Part shown: piece after piece, positions 1 through 9,050 of the stretch
Layout: each line of letters starts with the position of its first letter
How positions within the stretch are numbered: the first letter of the stretch is position 1
Assembly: GCA_002493515.1 (NCBI GenBank)
Contig: DKYZ01000137.1
Location: 1-25,373 of the forward strand
Direction: 5' to 3'
DNA length: 25,373 nucleotides
Source: Porphyromonadaceae bacterium UBA7087
Lineage (GTDB): Bacteria; Bacteroidota; Bacteroidia; Bacteroidales; Muribaculaceae
Translations under genes and position numbers: made by a program
Notes under the pieces: model-generated
What the model was told of the DNA's origin: nothing
Database searches by the model: none
The model's input: only the letters and a program-made list of their open reading frames with translations

Positions 1-132
1 GTTAAATTTTACCGAACCATTGTATTAGGATAAATCGTACATGGCATTTCAATTTGTGGCTCTCCAAACCCCTTTATATTTTGAATTGTAATTTGTTCAA
101 TCCAATAGTTCGTTAAATTTTTGAAATACCTT

Positions 133-888
133 TTATCGGAGATTCTGAATCGTTTTTTTCAAGCTTTCGCGTTGTAAAGGAGACGTGCCGTATTCTATTT
201 GTGCTATTATACCGTTTTTGTCTACCACAATTGTCATGGGATAGCCGTTATTGCCAATATAATTCTTGAACTGCTTGTCTCTGACAAGATGTATCCAATT
301 GAAACCGATCTTTTCAAGGACAGGACGAGCCGTCTCCGGCTTTTCGTAGGTGGCCGAGAAAAACATCACGTCCGGCATCTCGTTTTTCCATTGTGAAAGC
401 TCCGGCATTTCAGCACGGCATGGCTCACAACCCGTAAACCAACAGTTGAGAACCATGACTTTACCCTCCACATCCTCGCTTCTCCATTCCTTACCGTCAA
501 TATCATAGGCAACGAAGCGGGGGAACTTATCTCCCGTTTTTAAAAGCTCCTCTGTTGCAACATAAGATTGTTTCATTCGACCTAATCTCTCCTGATACAT
601 TTCAAGGAGTACGTCGGCTTCAGGAATCTCCTCCTCGGAGACGGCAAATTTCTTTGCAGCCTCTGACAAGGGTTCTTTTACCGACATGCCATACGCCTGG
701 GTGCCATTGGCTGTCTTAATCGACATCACACCATCCGTCAGACTGAAGTCTACTGGAACTTCCCTAAAGAAAAGTCCCTCTATTATATAAATTGCCTCCG
801 TTGCCTTGGCATTCTGCGCATAAGATGCCATCGCCACTAAACAGAACGCAATTGCAAACAGATATTTTTTCAATTCGATTTTTTCCAT
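133..888 (-). CDS. TlpA/ResA-family periplasmic thiol-disulfide oxidoreductase
   Basis: This is a 251-aa secreted thioredoxin-fold protein. Residues 7-24 form a signal peptide ending in ASYAQ, residues 30-115 are a variable N-terminal region, and residues 119-235 are the TlpA/AhpC-TSA-like domain. The active site is C154-E-P-C157 in WFTGCEPCRAEMPEL, and the cis-proline is P217 in GYPMT. CEPC is also the active site of Bacillus ResA, which reduces apocytochrome c cysteines. The family reduces disulfides in the periplasm, but many Bacteroidetes TlpA proteins have other, unknown partners. A ResB-CcsA gene lies about 1.2 kb upstream on the same strand, so a role in haem attachment is plausible but inferred. 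The gene has its own promoter, which leaves almost no 5' leader. The fold call is secure; the substrate is not known. Confidence 0.9.
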   Translation of the reverse strand: MEKIELKKYLFAIAFCLVAMASYAQNAKATEAIYIIEGLFFREVPVDFSLTDGVMSIKTANGTQAYGMSVKEPLSEAAKKFAVSEEEIPEADVLLEMYQERLGRMKQSYVATEELLKTGDKFPRFVAYDIDGKEWRSEDVEGKVMVLNCWFTGCEPCRAEMPELSQWKNEMPDVMFFSATYEKPETARPVLEKIGFNWIHLVRDKQFKNYIGNNGYPMTIVVDKNGIIAQIEYGTSPLQRESLKKTIQNLR

Positions 889-892
889 ACTG

Positions 893-923
893 CAAAATTA
901 CCCAAAAACATCATATAAGCAAA
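893..923 (-). promoter_or_regulatory. Bacteroidetes-type promoter of the TlpA-like gene
   Basis: On the minus strand TTTG (920-923) and TAATTTTG (893-900) are separated by 19 bp, matching the Bacteroides -33/-7 consensus. The last G of the -7 box is only 4 nt from the ATG at 888, so the transcript should start at or next to the start codon. Confidence 0.6.
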
Positions 924-932
924 TTTAACCGG

Positions 933-2042
933 TCAGTCCTCGTTGTTTTCCGACAACTGTCCCAGTGACGATTCTATCTCCTCGATAGATGGCAGGGAAC
1001 TTTTTATCTCTGTGGGTATAAGTTTGGACAGTTCATATTGAGATATGCCAAGAGGAAGATTGTATGCTTCTAATGAATACTGGGCCTCGATGTTGTCTTT
1101 GTCCTTGCAAATCAACAGTCCGATAGTCGGGTTATCCATATCGGTTTTGAGTTGGTGATTTACGGCCGTAACGTACAGTCCCAACTGCCCGAGATAGGAT
1201 ACCTCGAATGAACCTGTTTTAAGCTCCACACAGCAATAGGCGTGTATGCGCGTATTGTAAAAAAGAAGGTCTATGAATATTTCTTTCGAGCCAACCTGTA
1301 AGCGATGTTGCCTGCCCATAAAAGCAAAACCGGTGCCGAGCTCCACCAGGAATTTGGTGACATTGGACACAAGAGCGTCTTCGAGCTTTCGCTCATTGTA
1401 ATCTTCGGTCATTTCAAAGAAGTTGAAGACATAAGGATCCTTAGTCACCTGCTGGGCTAGATCGCTTTGTAAAGCCGGAAGTGTTTTGTTGAAGTTCGTG
1501 ATGGCTTTCGCCTGACGCTCGTATAAATCAGTGCTCAGAAAATTCAGCAACATATCACGTCCCCACCCATTTTCAATGACTTTGCGGACAAAGAACAATG
1601 CCTTTTCGGCGTCTCCTTTACATTTGTCTATGATGCGCTGCTGATGAAACCATGGTATGGAGCATATTTCAGTGAGTAAACCGTCTACATCCCGTAGATG
1701 ATTATGCTTTTCAAAATCGTCTACGCCCCGTAGACGATTTCCAATCAACTGGGAATAAAGCTGATAAAAATAATACATGTATTTGAGGTTGGTCTCTGAA
1801 AAGCCTTTTTCTCCAGGCATCTCAGACCTCAAATCACGGCTCAACGTCTTATAGAATCCCGACCCATAAGTGTTGGCATACTGTTTGTCGGCTATGTCAC
1901 GTCCTAAGCTCCAATAGTATTCCAACAATGTTCGGTTGGCATCTATGGAGGCTTTAAGACGAGCTGACATATACCGTTGTTTGAGTTCCTTAACCCAATT
2001 ACGGTATTCTTTATTCTGAGAAAGTGACCTATCCTGTGTCAT
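933..2042 (-). CDS. DUF1016 (YhcG-type) PDDEXK nuclease-domain protein
   Basis: This 369-aa protein has the two-part YhcG/DUF1016 architecture. The N-terminal helical domain, about residues 12-160, includes ANRTLLEYYWSLGRDI. The C-terminal PD-(D/E)xK-like domain spans about residues 175-340, with D258 in IFIDLLFYN and E273-L-K275 in CVELKTG as the likely metal-binding core. The family is common as an orphan gene in genomic islands and is thought to cleave or bind branched or foreign DNA; the function of this member is not established. Residues 101-124 contain a 12-residue near-repeat (NRLRGVDD, then NHLRDVDG), encoded by DNA with strong inverted repeats. The ATG sits 4 nt after a promoter -7 box. 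It is not obviously linked to the cytochrome operon upstream and looks like an independent cassette. Confidence 0.9.
   Translation of the reverse strand: MTQDRSLSQNKEYRNWVKELKQRYMSARLKASIDANRTLLEYYWSLGRDIADKQYANTYGSGFYKTLSRDLRSEMPGEKGFSETNLKYMYYFYQLYSQLIGNRLRGVDDFEKHNHLRDVDGLLTEICSIPWFHQQRIIDKCKGDAEKALFFVRKVIENGWGRDMLLNFLSTDLYERQAKAITNFNKTLPALQSDLAQQVTKDPYVFNFFEMTEDYNERKLEDALVSNVTKFLVELGTGFAFMGRQHRLQVGSKEIFIDLLFYNTRIHAYCCVELKTGSFEVSYLGQLGLYVTAVNHQLKTDMDNPTIGLLICKDKDNIEAQYSLEAYNLPLGISQYELSKLIPTEIKSSLPSIEEIESSLGQLSENNED
1714..1740. repeat. Perfect 12-bp inverted repeat inside the DUF1016 gene
   Basis: AAATCGTCTACG (1714-1725) and CGTAGACGATTT (1729-1740) are exact reverse complements around a CCC loop. 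A related imperfect copy, CGTCTAC...GTAGATG, starts at 1682, exactly 36 bp (12 codons) earlier, so the unit is also a direct repeat in frame. Confidence 0.8.
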
Positions 2043-2046
2043 AATA

Positions 2047-2078
2047 CAAAGTTACTAAAATTCGGTCAAATCAGCAAA
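2047..2078 (-). promoter_or_regulatory. Bacteroidetes-type promoter of the DUF1016 gene
   Basis: On the minus strand TTTG (2075-2078) is followed after 20 bp by TAACTTTG (2047-2054). The -7 box ends 4 nt before the ATG at 2042. The whole promoter is squeezed into the 44-bp gap after the ResB-CcsA stop codon. Confidence 0.6.
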
Positions 2079-2086
2079 ATAAACTG

Positions 2087-3424
2087 TCAATAGGCGTGCA
2101 GAGAGCGGAAGAGGTTGACGCCGAAGTAGGTGGTGGCGACGCTCAGGATTGCCAGGAGCATGTAGACGTGGTAGCGGCGCGGAGCGCGGAGGAAGCTGAC
2201 GTTGCTGTGGAGAGGGAAGGCGTAGATCAGGAATGTAACCAGCGCGAGGGTTTCCTTCGGGTCCCACGACCAGTAGCGTCCCCAGGATATGTTGGCCCAT
2301 ACCGCACCGGTGATTATACCCATTCCCAGCAGCCATTCCGCCGGATAAAGCGCGGACAGAGACACCCGGCGCATCCGCTCCGCCGACGCAGGTGAGACCA
2401 GACCCGCGACAGCCGTAACGAACGTAAGGCCAAGCAACGCGTAGGCCGTCATCACGAGCGACACATGTATGGCAAGCCAGGGGGTGTTGAGCACAGGCAT
2501 CAGAGGCGTCTCCCCTCCCCTCTCCCCCATCATCCAGGCCATCATGGCGAGCGCACCCGCGAATGTCATTGCGATTCCCCTCAGCAGAAAGCCCTGCCGA
2601 CTGACGAACATCACAAGAATCTCCAGGATAAGGATTGCGAAAAAGAGAGTCTCATATGTGTTGGAAAGCGGTAAATGGCCCGACAGAATCCACTGCATCA
2701 GAAAACAGGCCGCGGAGACAGTTGCCGCCACACAGAGCGCCAGATCAGAGCCACGGCGCAACATCCTGCGGCCCGAGACAGCCAGAAAAGCGAGAGCCGC
2801 TCCGGCAAAGAGCATGACTGGAATCAAGACCGTAAAAGACACGGCGCATAGCGACAATATCCTTCCGGCCTCATCCACCGGTGCCCCTGCCGCAAAGACA
2901 TCCCCCGGAAAGAGAATGAGTATCACCAGCGACAGAGACCGCATCAGAGACCTCCATCTGCCTTGGCGCGAAAGCATCACCCACAGCCCGGAGACCGCGA
3001 ACATCGCAAATCCGCCATAGACAAGGGCGATACCCCAGGGGTCATGGTTCACCGTGAGAATCGTGGAACCGTCGTAATCATAGCCCGACTGGCAGAATCG
3101 ATAGCCCTGGATCTCCAGAATCCTGTTCATGGAGACCACGCACGGTCTGCCATCGGCCTTCAGATAAGAGACGTAGTCGCGCGGCATTCCCCCTCCGGGA
3201 TAATATTCCACCCTGAAGCTGTCAAGCTCCATCACGACAGGAAGCGGAAGAGGCTTACCATCAGCCAACCAGAACTCCGTTACCGCCTCACCCGGCCAGA
3301 GCCTCACCGCTCCCCTCTCCTGCAGAATCCAGGTGCACAACGCTCCCGCCATGATTACCACGAACGAAAGATGCAGCGTCAGGACAGCCGGATTCCTCCA
3401 TAGCCTTCCCCAGATTCCCCTCAT
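2087..3424 (-). CDS. Fused ResB-like/CcsA (ResC) cytochrome c haem ligase
   Basis: This 445-aa polytopic membrane protein belongs to the system II cytochrome c maturation family, which carries haem across the membrane and ligates it to CxxCH cysteines. Residues 1-150 resemble a much shortened ResB: a membrane helix, an extracytoplasmic region with GYRFCQSGYDYDGS, then another helix. Residues 190-440 are CcsA-like, with GHLPLSNTYETL (249-260), the haem-binding WGRYWSWDPKETLAL motif (381-395) and candidate histidines H250, H320 and H406. I chose the ATG at 3424 because it forms an ATGA overlap with the stop of the upstream gene; a longer reading from 3463 would add 13 charged residues. It is the last gene of the operon. 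No nrfHA, the usual Bacteroidetes partner, is in the window. The only CxxCH proteins nearby are the two propeller lipoproteins. Confidence 0.9.
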   Translation of the reverse strand: MRGIWGRLWRNPAVLTLHLSFVVIMAGALCTWILQERGAVRLWPGEAVTEFWLADGKPLPLPVVMELDSFRVEYYPGGGMPRDYVSYLKADGRPCVVSMNRILEIQGYRFCQSGYDYDGSTILTVNHDPWGIALVYGGFAMFAVSGLWVMLSRQGRWRSLMRSLSLVILILFPGDVFAAGAPVDEAGRILSLCAVSFTVLIPVMLFAGAALAFLAVSGRRMLRRGSDLALCVAATVSAACFLMQWILSGHLPLSNTYETLFFAILILEILVMFVSRQGFLLRGIAMTFAGALAMMAWMMGERGGETPLMPVLNTPWLAIHVSLVMTAYALLGLTFVTAVAGLVSPASAERMRRVSLSALYPAEWLLGMGIITGAVWANISWGRYWSWDPKETLALVTFLIYAFPLHSNVSFLRAPRRYHVYMLLAILSVATTYFGVNLFRSLHAY

Positions 3425-4497
3425 GCCTTCTTCATGGCCATGCATTCCATCTCCACAAGCCATCCCGGACGACAGACCGGAGCCAGGAGAATCAGGAAAG
3501 GAATGCCACCGAACCGCTCCTCAAACATATCGCTTACCATTTCATAATCGGCCGGGTCGCGCAGATAGACGAGCATCTGCCCCACATCATCCCAATCGAA
3601 GGAGGCTGCCTCGAGAAGCGCTCCGACGTTCTCAATCATCCTCAGGGTCTGCCGCATTATGTCGCCGGGCCACACGATGTTCCCCTTGTTGTCGATGCTC
3701 GCTGTCCCCGAGACGAAAAGATGCCGGCGGTCGTCATAATCCACACTCGTGGCCCTCTCGAACGCCACGCCGTATTCATACGTCGGGTTAAGATGGCTCG
3801 GGGCGCTGATATGCCGCATGCGACCCTCCTCAAGACCCAGAATGGAATAAGAGTCGAAAGCCACGGCAACGGCAGGGTCAGCCTGCCGCCCCCCTATGCC
3901 GGTGCTGGCGATGAATCTTGTGGCCGGAGTCAGACCCAGGGTTTGGAAAGCATCGTTGCGACCTTTGACCACTTCGGCATAGTCCAGGTCAACATTACGC
4001 ACGAAAAGCCAGGTCCGCACGCAGTTCCCCAGCAGACTTCCACCCCTGCGGAAAAGTGCCCGATCAGTATCAGACAGCATTGATGCCATCGCCTCGCGGG
4101 GACCGAGCCCAGGCCTGATGATTCCGGTCTCGAAGAGATGCATATGTCCGAACGCCTCCACGGAATATATGCCGTCGGCGTCACGCGCCACGACCACGTC
4201 CTGCACCATCCATACCCACAAGGCGACCTTGGTGAGGTCCAGCGGAGGCTGCTCCACTACCGACGTGGCACATTCCCCGTCATCGGGCAGCAACGCCTGC
4301 TGATTGGCCGAGTCGCTGAGAAACCAGCGGCGGAACACCGGCCGCATATCATACCCGAGCGAGTCTTTCACCTCCTCATATTGCCTCAACACCTCACACA
4401 GCTGCCCTTTAAAAGGCAACATGGGGTCATCCACAGTTATTGTGACATGGGCCTCCCGCTTTCCCCCGGTGGCCTCAAAGATTTTTGTCGTTATCAT
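3421..4497 (-). CDS. Rid (YjgF)-superfamily, chorismatase-like protein
   Basis: This 358-aa protein lacks a signal peptide and should be cytoplasmic. The C-terminal part, about residues 240-355, has a Rid/YjgF fold signature: HLFVSGTASIDNKGNIVWPGD, then QTLRMIENVGALLE, and a final VEMECMAM. The middle part (158-203: RTWLFVRNVDLDY, RNDAFQTLG, IASTGIGG) repeats the pattern seen in chorismatases of the FkbO/Hyg5/XanB2 group, which hydrolyse chorismate using a trimeric Rid-like fold. I infer relationship to that group; catalytic activity cannot be confirmed by eye, and a simple Rid protein is the alternative. Its start overlaps the propeller gene stop and its stop overlaps the ResB-CcsA start (ATGA both times), implying coupled translation. 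Why a cytoplasmic Rid-like enzyme sits in a haem-c operon is unclear. Confidence 0.75.
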   Translation of the reverse strand: MITTKIFEATGGKREAHVTITVDDPMLPFKGQLCEVLRQYEEVKDSLGYDMRPVFRRWFLSDSANQQALLPDDGECATSVVEQPPLDLTKVALWVWMVQDVVVARDADGIYSVEAFGHMHLFETGIIRPGLGPREAMASMLSDTDRALFRRGGSLLGNCVRTWLFVRNVDLDYAEVVKGRNDAFQTLGLTPATRFIASTGIGGRQADPAVAVAFDSYSILGLEEGRMRHISAPSHLNPTYEYGVAFERATSVDYDDRRHLFVSGTASIDNKGNIVWPGDIMRQTLRMIENVGALLEAASFDWDDVGQMLVYLRDPADYEMVSDMFEERFGGIPFLILLAPVCRPGWLVEMECMAMKKA

Positions 4498-5948
4498 TGT
4501 TTGCTTGAATTAATCCGGTTGGCTACATCACCGGGATTGAACGATACAGGAGTCCTCCCGAGATCTGGCACGTTGAACGATTTGAGATTCTCATCATAGA
4601 AGGAAGGTGACTTCTGCGGTAGGAGAAAAGGCTTCGACACACTGCCGTCGGCAGCGACATGGGCGAAATATGGCTTCCCGTAGAGGCCGTCGTCACGCTT
4701 GCTTGCGAACACGAACCATCTCCCAGTCGACGACCAGCAGTGGTATGTGTCGCTCATCCCGCTGTTTACCGTCCGCAGGCTGTCTATCTTTCCGGTTGTC
4801 AGGTCTACCATCTGCAGGTCTGCCTCACGGTGCCATATAGGGAATGTCCCGAAATCGGCCACGGTATACAGAAGCCGTTTGCCGTCGGGCGACACCCGGG
4901 GATGGCTGACGCTCCTCTTTCCGGGAATCCCGGCGACTATCGTGTCTGTTCCGGTGCCGAATCTCCCGTGCTCGGGGTCAAAGCCGATGCGGCAGAGGCT
5001 GTAATGCACGCTGTCCACATCAAGGGGACGTGCCGGACGGTCGGCCACGCAATAGTAGATGCCTCTTCCGTCAGCCGAGAACGTCGGGAACGTCTCCAGC
5101 CGGGCGGAATCCGCGAGAAGCGGAGAACGCAGCACTTCATCCCGCTGCAGGTCATAGACGTAGACATCCGATTTTGTGTCGAACACCTCAAGACGCTTGT
5201 CGGGACGTGAATGGAACGCCGGGATTATGACATTGGTGGAGAACACTATGTAACGGCCTGTGGGGTCAAACTGGGCATATACCGACCCCGACACCATATC
5301 GGGGGTCTTGAGATTCAGCAGCCGCAGTTTGCCATGGTCGTTGAGCACCATTCCCCCACCCTCGCCTCGCACGTACAGAAACGACAGGTCGCTGTCGCCG
5401 GGGGCGTGGGTGTGGCAGTTCATGCACCTGTTGCCTACGGCATTGTAGTCGCAGACCACACGCTCCGAGAAATCCTCCACATTCCTCTCCATTATCTGAA
5501 GCCTGGAAAACACCTCATAGTCAGGCTCGATCAGCCTGTATGTGAGATAAGGGTCTATCCTGTCGACCGACACATTCACGTCGAATGGCCTGTATCTCGT
5601 CCATTTCCCTCCTTCCAGCGCGGTGACGGTGACGGTAACGGCCTTTCCCCGGGCCTTCTCCATAAGTTTCCTCCATTCCCTGAGATTGAAAATCGCCTCA
5701 TTACCCTTCCTGTGGGACTTTATCTCATAACCTTCTGAGGAGGCCGTCACGTAAAGCGCCTCGCAACTGTCGCGAAGCATGAAATTGAGGGGAGCGATAT
5801 TGCATGGCACCGTCACCCCGACATAATCGGGATATATGTCGGGCCGGGCATCCGTCTCGCCCACATTTTCGGGCGAGGGTGTGCATGCCGCAAGCAGACA
5901 GACCAGCGGCAGGAGGAGGATATATCTGATTTTAATCATTGCGTTCAT
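4494..5948 (-). CDS. CxxCH (haem c) PD40/TolB-like beta-propeller lipoprotein, copy A
   Basis: This 484-aa protein is exported and probably lipid-anchored at C22 (CLLAAC). The conserved N-terminal segment, about residues 35-130, is a beta-rich domain beginning IYPDYVGVTVPCNIAPLNF. A single haem-attachment motif follows: C175-M-N-C178-H179. The C-terminal 270 residues contain repeated WD40-like (PD40) blades such as AQFDPTGRYIVFSTN, PTFSADGRGIYY, PRVSPDGKRLLYTVADFG and CWSSTGRWFVFASKRDD. A covalently bound haem c in an envelope propeller suggests an electron-transfer or redox-sensing role; that is inference. The protein is a clear paralogue of the product of 7535-9004, and each follows a membrane/TPR gene, so the pair was duplicated. 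Its ATG overlaps the preceding stop (ATGA). Confidence 0.85.
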   Translation of the reverse strand: MNAMIKIRYILLLPLVCLLAACTPSPENVGETDARPDIYPDYVGVTVPCNIAPLNFMLRDSCEALYVTASSEGYEIKSHRKGNEAIFNLREWRKLMEKARGKAVTVTVTALEGGKWTRYRPFDVNVSVDRIDPYLTYRLIEPDYEVFSRLQIMERNVEDFSERVVCDYNAVGNRCMNCHTHAPGDSDLSFLYVRGEGGGMVLNDHGKLRLLNLKTPDMVSGSVYAQFDPTGRYIVFSTNVIIPAFHSRPDKRLEVFDTKSDVYVYDLQRDEVLRSPLLADSARLETFPTFSADGRGIYYCVADRPARPLDVDSVHYSLCRIGFDPEHGRFGTGTDTIVAGIPGKRSVSHPRVSPDGKRLLYTVADFGTFPIWHREADLQMVDLTTGKIDSLRTVNSGMSDTYHCWSSTGRWFVFASKRDDGLYGKPYFAHVAADGSVSKPFLLPQKSPSFYDENLKSFNVPDLGRTPVSFNPGDVANRINSSKQ

Positions 5949-7522
5949 TGTCGGTCGAAATAATACCAGTAGGTGTCGCGGAAGGCAGGGTCTCCCCTGC
6001 GGTCGCTATATCGGTTGAATGATTCCGTCCCGGGCCCCGGGACGATATACCGGTCCCACTCCTCCTGGGGAGCATCAGTGCCGGCGAGATATATCATCAG
6101 CGCCTCCTGATAGAGCTTCTTCAGTCGCGGAGAGCCCTTGCCCATGCAGTAGGTGTCGTAATCCATCTTGAAGGTGTCCATATCCTTCAGCAGCAGGTCA
6201 GTGCACAACAGATAGTCGAGCGCGACGGTATTGCCGGGATTCGACTCCAGGAGCTCCAGCAGGATGTTGCGGCAGTTGTCGCCCGTCCGGATATTGTCCT
6301 TTGTGTTTGAGTGTGCGCGGCGCCACAATATCTCCTTCTCAACCTCCGGATCCATCTTGCCCGGCGTGTGGTTTCTGCTCCAGTCGGCATAGGCATACGT
6401 GCGGTCGAGAATACGCAGGTATTTGAGAGCCGCGAGAGTGTCACCGCTCACAAGGTTGATTTCCGCCAGACGGCGTATCATGCGCACGTTGCGGTTGCGC
6501 GGCGAGAAGACATTGCGCATCATCGCCGCCCGTTCGGCATACGTCATGTCGCCGAGTTCGAAATAGAGGTCGTTCATCATATTGATGATCGGAAGCGGGG
6601 AGGTATCATCGATGGTGGTGAGCGTTCCGAGGTTCTTGACGCTGTATTTCAGCAGGTTGTCAGGAAGCGAGTCCTGCACCGCGCTCGCCAGATAATAATA
6701 GAACGCCGATATGTCGTCGGGGGTGTCGGCATTGAGTGCGATCAGTTTCGCCTTGTCGTAGTCGCCGGCGTGAAACGCGTCTGCAATCGCAAGGCTCTCC
6801 TCGGAATCGAAATTCGGCAGCGAAGGCTTTGCCAGCCCGGGATAGAGAATTGCCTTTGAATATGGCAGGGCATATTTGCCACAGAGTGCCGCCGGGGTGA
6901 CTACGGCAAGAGCCGCCGCGCATACCGCCGGGAGCCAGCTCCACCCTTCCATCCGGCGCATGATGGCCAGCTTTAGCGAGAATGCCATTATAAGGGCTGC
7001 TGTAATCAAAGCTCCGAATCCGAAGGCCCAGTATGACAGGACTACAAGAAGGGGCGTCAGGTCAATGGCACGCCCCTTTCCGGTAGGCACCCATATGACA
7101 GGCAGTCCCAGGGCCAGTCCTCCCGCCACGCATATGAAGAACGCTAGCGTCGTGGAGGCCGACATAGAGAAGGCCATCATCAGGAGGGTGAATATGGCAG
7201 TCAATACCAGAGCGATGACGCGTGGAACCAGACGTTTTGCCGCTACTGAAAAACAGACCGCACATAACAATATGGCATACATAAGTATAACCGCGCCGAT
7301 AAACGGATCTATGTAGAATTGCGTCAGCCAGTCGCCCGCAAGGCATCCGAGCCACGCGGGCTTGCTGAAATATGTCGCTACCCAGCTGGATGTGTTCAGG
7401 AAGATCTGGTTCTGTTCCTGCCACAGCAGATGAGACGGATATTTCAAGATATAGAAGACAGCGAAGAAGACGCAGCCCCAGATCAGGAGAAAGAAGAATA
7501 AGCTTATATCCTTACGTCTCAT
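5945..7522 (-). CDS. Polytopic membrane protein with TPR-like C-terminus (DUF6057-like), copy A
   Basis: This 525-aa protein has about eight hydrophobic segments in its first 220 residues, beginning MRRKDISLFFFLLIWG. A soluble C-terminal half of about 300 residues follows, with helical TPR-like repeats, for example RNVRMIRRLAEINLVSGD followed by ALKYLRILDRTYAY. It is paralogous to the product of 9051-10841: both share the W-rich start, the membrane layout and the RRLAE/KYLR block. I believe it belongs to the uncharacterised DUF6057 group of Bacteroidetes proteins; the number is from memory. The stop codon overlaps the start of propeller copy A (ATGA) and the start lies 12 bp after propeller copy B. 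The strict pairing with a CxxCH lipoprotein suggests it anchors or partners that protein. No enzymatic motif was recognised. Confidence 0.75.
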   Translation of the reverse strand: MRRKDISLFFFLLIWGCVFFAVFYILKYPSHLLWQEQNQIFLNTSSWVATYFSKPAWLGCLAGDWLTQFYIDPFIGAVILMYAILLCAVCFSVAAKRLVPRVIALVLTAIFTLLMMAFSMSASTTLAFFICVAGGLALGLPVIWVPTGKGRAIDLTPLLVVLSYWAFGFGALITAALIMAFSLKLAIMRRMEGWSWLPAVCAAALAVVTPAALCGKYALPYSKAILYPGLAKPSLPNFDSEESLAIADAFHAGDYDKAKLIALNADTPDDISAFYYYLASAVQDSLPDNLLKYSVKNLGTLTTIDDTSPLPIINMMNDLYFELGDMTYAERAAMMRNVFSPRNRNVRMIRRLAEINLVSGDTLAALKYLRILDRTYAYADWSRNHTPGKMDPEVEKEILWRRAHSNTKDNIRTGDNCRNILLELLESNPGNTVALDYLLCTDLLLKDMDTFKMDYDTYCMGKGSPRLKKLYQEALMIYLAGTDAPQEEWDRYIVPGPGTESFNRYSDRRGDPAFRDTYWYYFDRQ

Positions 7523-7534
7523 ATCGGTAATAAC

Positions 7535-9004
7535 TCATCTTACATTGGTTGCCGTCCGTTCGTCGGAGAGAATCGCGTCCACCGCCTCGCGGCTGTCGAA
7601 ATCCACCCTGCTATTGGTGAAGTCGGGCGTGTTGAATGAATATAGCGACTGCCCGTAATATTCCAGCGGGTTCTCCTGCGGAAGCAGGAATGGCTTTGTG
7701 AACCTGCCGTTGTCGCCCATGGCCGCTATGTAGAGATGGGAGTAAAGCCCGTCATGGCGGCGTGAGGTGAACACCAGCCAGCGGCTGTTGTCGCTCCAGT
7801 TGTGGAAGCTGTCGGCATCGTCGCTGTTGATTTCCTCGGCCGGACGCGCCTCGCCCGTGGCCAGGTCGAGCAGCCATTGGTCGGACTCCTTGTGCCAGAT
7901 GCTGAAATAGCCGTAGTCGCAGAGTGTGAATATTACATATCTGCCGTCGTAGGAGGGGCGGGGCCAGGTCACGCTCTTGCCCATGGCCACGGCATTGAAG
8001 AGGGTGTCTACATGTGAGCCGAAACGTCCGGAAGACGCATCGAACGCGATGCGGCAGAGATTGTATTTCTCGTCCTTGTGTTTCAGGGGATATTCCTGTT
8101 GCAGGCAGGTGGTGAAATAGAGCCATTTCCCGTCCGGGGAGAATGACGGGGCGTTCTCCGACCAGGCCTTCGTGCTCAGCAGGGAGTCGAGAAGAATCTC
8201 GTTCTTCTCGGTGTCGTATACGAGCACGTCTGACGACAGGTCGAACACCTCAAGACGCTTCTTTCCGGAGACATGGAACCCCTGCCGGGTCTGGTTTGTA
8301 GAAAATGCGCAGTATCTTCCCCCGGGATGCCAGTAGGGATAGACCATCGAGCCGCCGAGCGTGTCGTTGTTGGCCTGCAGCCAGGTGCATTTGCCGTTCC
8401 TGCTCACCATCGTGGCGCCGTGCTTTCCTCTGACGTGAAACACGAAATCCTTGGGATCCGTCCGGTTAGAGGTGTGGCAGTTGTAACACTGGCCGTCGGT
8501 CATGGTGTTCTCTATTATCGGGAACTCGTCGAAACTTCCGAGGTCTCTCTGGTAGATTCCCATCTTGCTGTATACCTCATAGCCCGGGGCAATGCGTCGG
8601 TAAGTGAGTCCCCATTCTCCGAGCGGCTGCGGGCTTACATTGATGAAAAAATCATCGTATTCCACCCACTCGCCGTCTCTCTTCGCGCGGACGGTCACGG
8701 TAAGCCGTTTGCCACGGTTTCCCTCCGTCAGCTCGTGCCATTCGTCGATGTCGAAGTCGGCATAATCCCCGTTGGTGTGGATTTCGTTGCCGTCGGCTCC
8801 CTTTACAGTGACGTCCACACGCTCCGCCTTCCCCTTGTCGCCGACTACGGCAAAGTTCAGTGGCGCGATTTCAGCCGGTATGGTCACTCCGGTGTAATCC
8901 GGGAATATCGGTGGCAGCGACGCCACTTTCCTGACGTTTTCCGGCCGGTTGCCGCAGGCCGTAAGCGTCAGTATCATCAGGAGATATAATATCTTGTGTT
9001 TCAT
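7535..9004 (-). CDS. CxxCH (haem c) PD40/TolB-like beta-propeller lipoprotein, copy B
   Basis: This 489-aa protein is read from the ATG at 9004; a longer reading would need a TTG at 9019. The lipoprotein signal MKHKILYLLMILTLTAC puts the lipidated cysteine at C17. The N-terminal domain shares IFPDYTGVTIPAEIAPLNF with copy A. The haem motif is C173-Y-N-C176-H177. PD40 blades follow, including PYWHPGGRYCAFSTNQT, PSFSPDGKWLYFTT, PSYDGRYVIFTLCDYGYF and NWSDNSRWLVFTSRRHDG, and it ends with a conserved PFLLPQENP..YY...SFN block also present in copy A. The role is probably the same as copy A: a membrane-anchored extracytoplasmic protein with a covalent haem. The divergence between copies is large, so the duplication is old and both copies are probably maintained. 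Confidence 0.85.
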   Translation of the reverse strand: MKHKILYLLMILTLTACGNRPENVRKVASLPPIFPDYTGVTIPAEIAPLNFAVVGDKGKAERVDVTVKGADGNEIHTNGDYADFDIDEWHELTEGNRGKRLTVTVRAKRDGEWVEYDDFFINVSPQPLGEWGLTYRRIAPGYEVYSKMGIYQRDLGSFDEFPIIENTMTDGQCYNCHTSNRTDPKDFVFHVRGKHGATMVSRNGKCTWLQANNDTLGGSMVYPYWHPGGRYCAFSTNQTRQGFHVSGKKRLEVFDLSSDVLVYDTEKNEILLDSLLSTKAWSENAPSFSPDGKWLYFTTCLQQEYPLKHKDEKYNLCRIAFDASSGRFGSHVDTLFNAVAMGKSVTWPRPSYDGRYVIFTLCDYGYFSIWHKESDQWLLDLATGEARPAEEINSDDADSFHNWSDNSRWLVFTSRRHDGLYSHLYIAAMGDNGRFTKPFLLPQENPLEYYGQSLYSFNTPDFTNSRVDFDSREAVDAILSDERTATNVR

Positions 9005-9050
9005 TTCGGTCGTTTTCAAGAGTCAGGTTTATATGATATGGTCATGGATT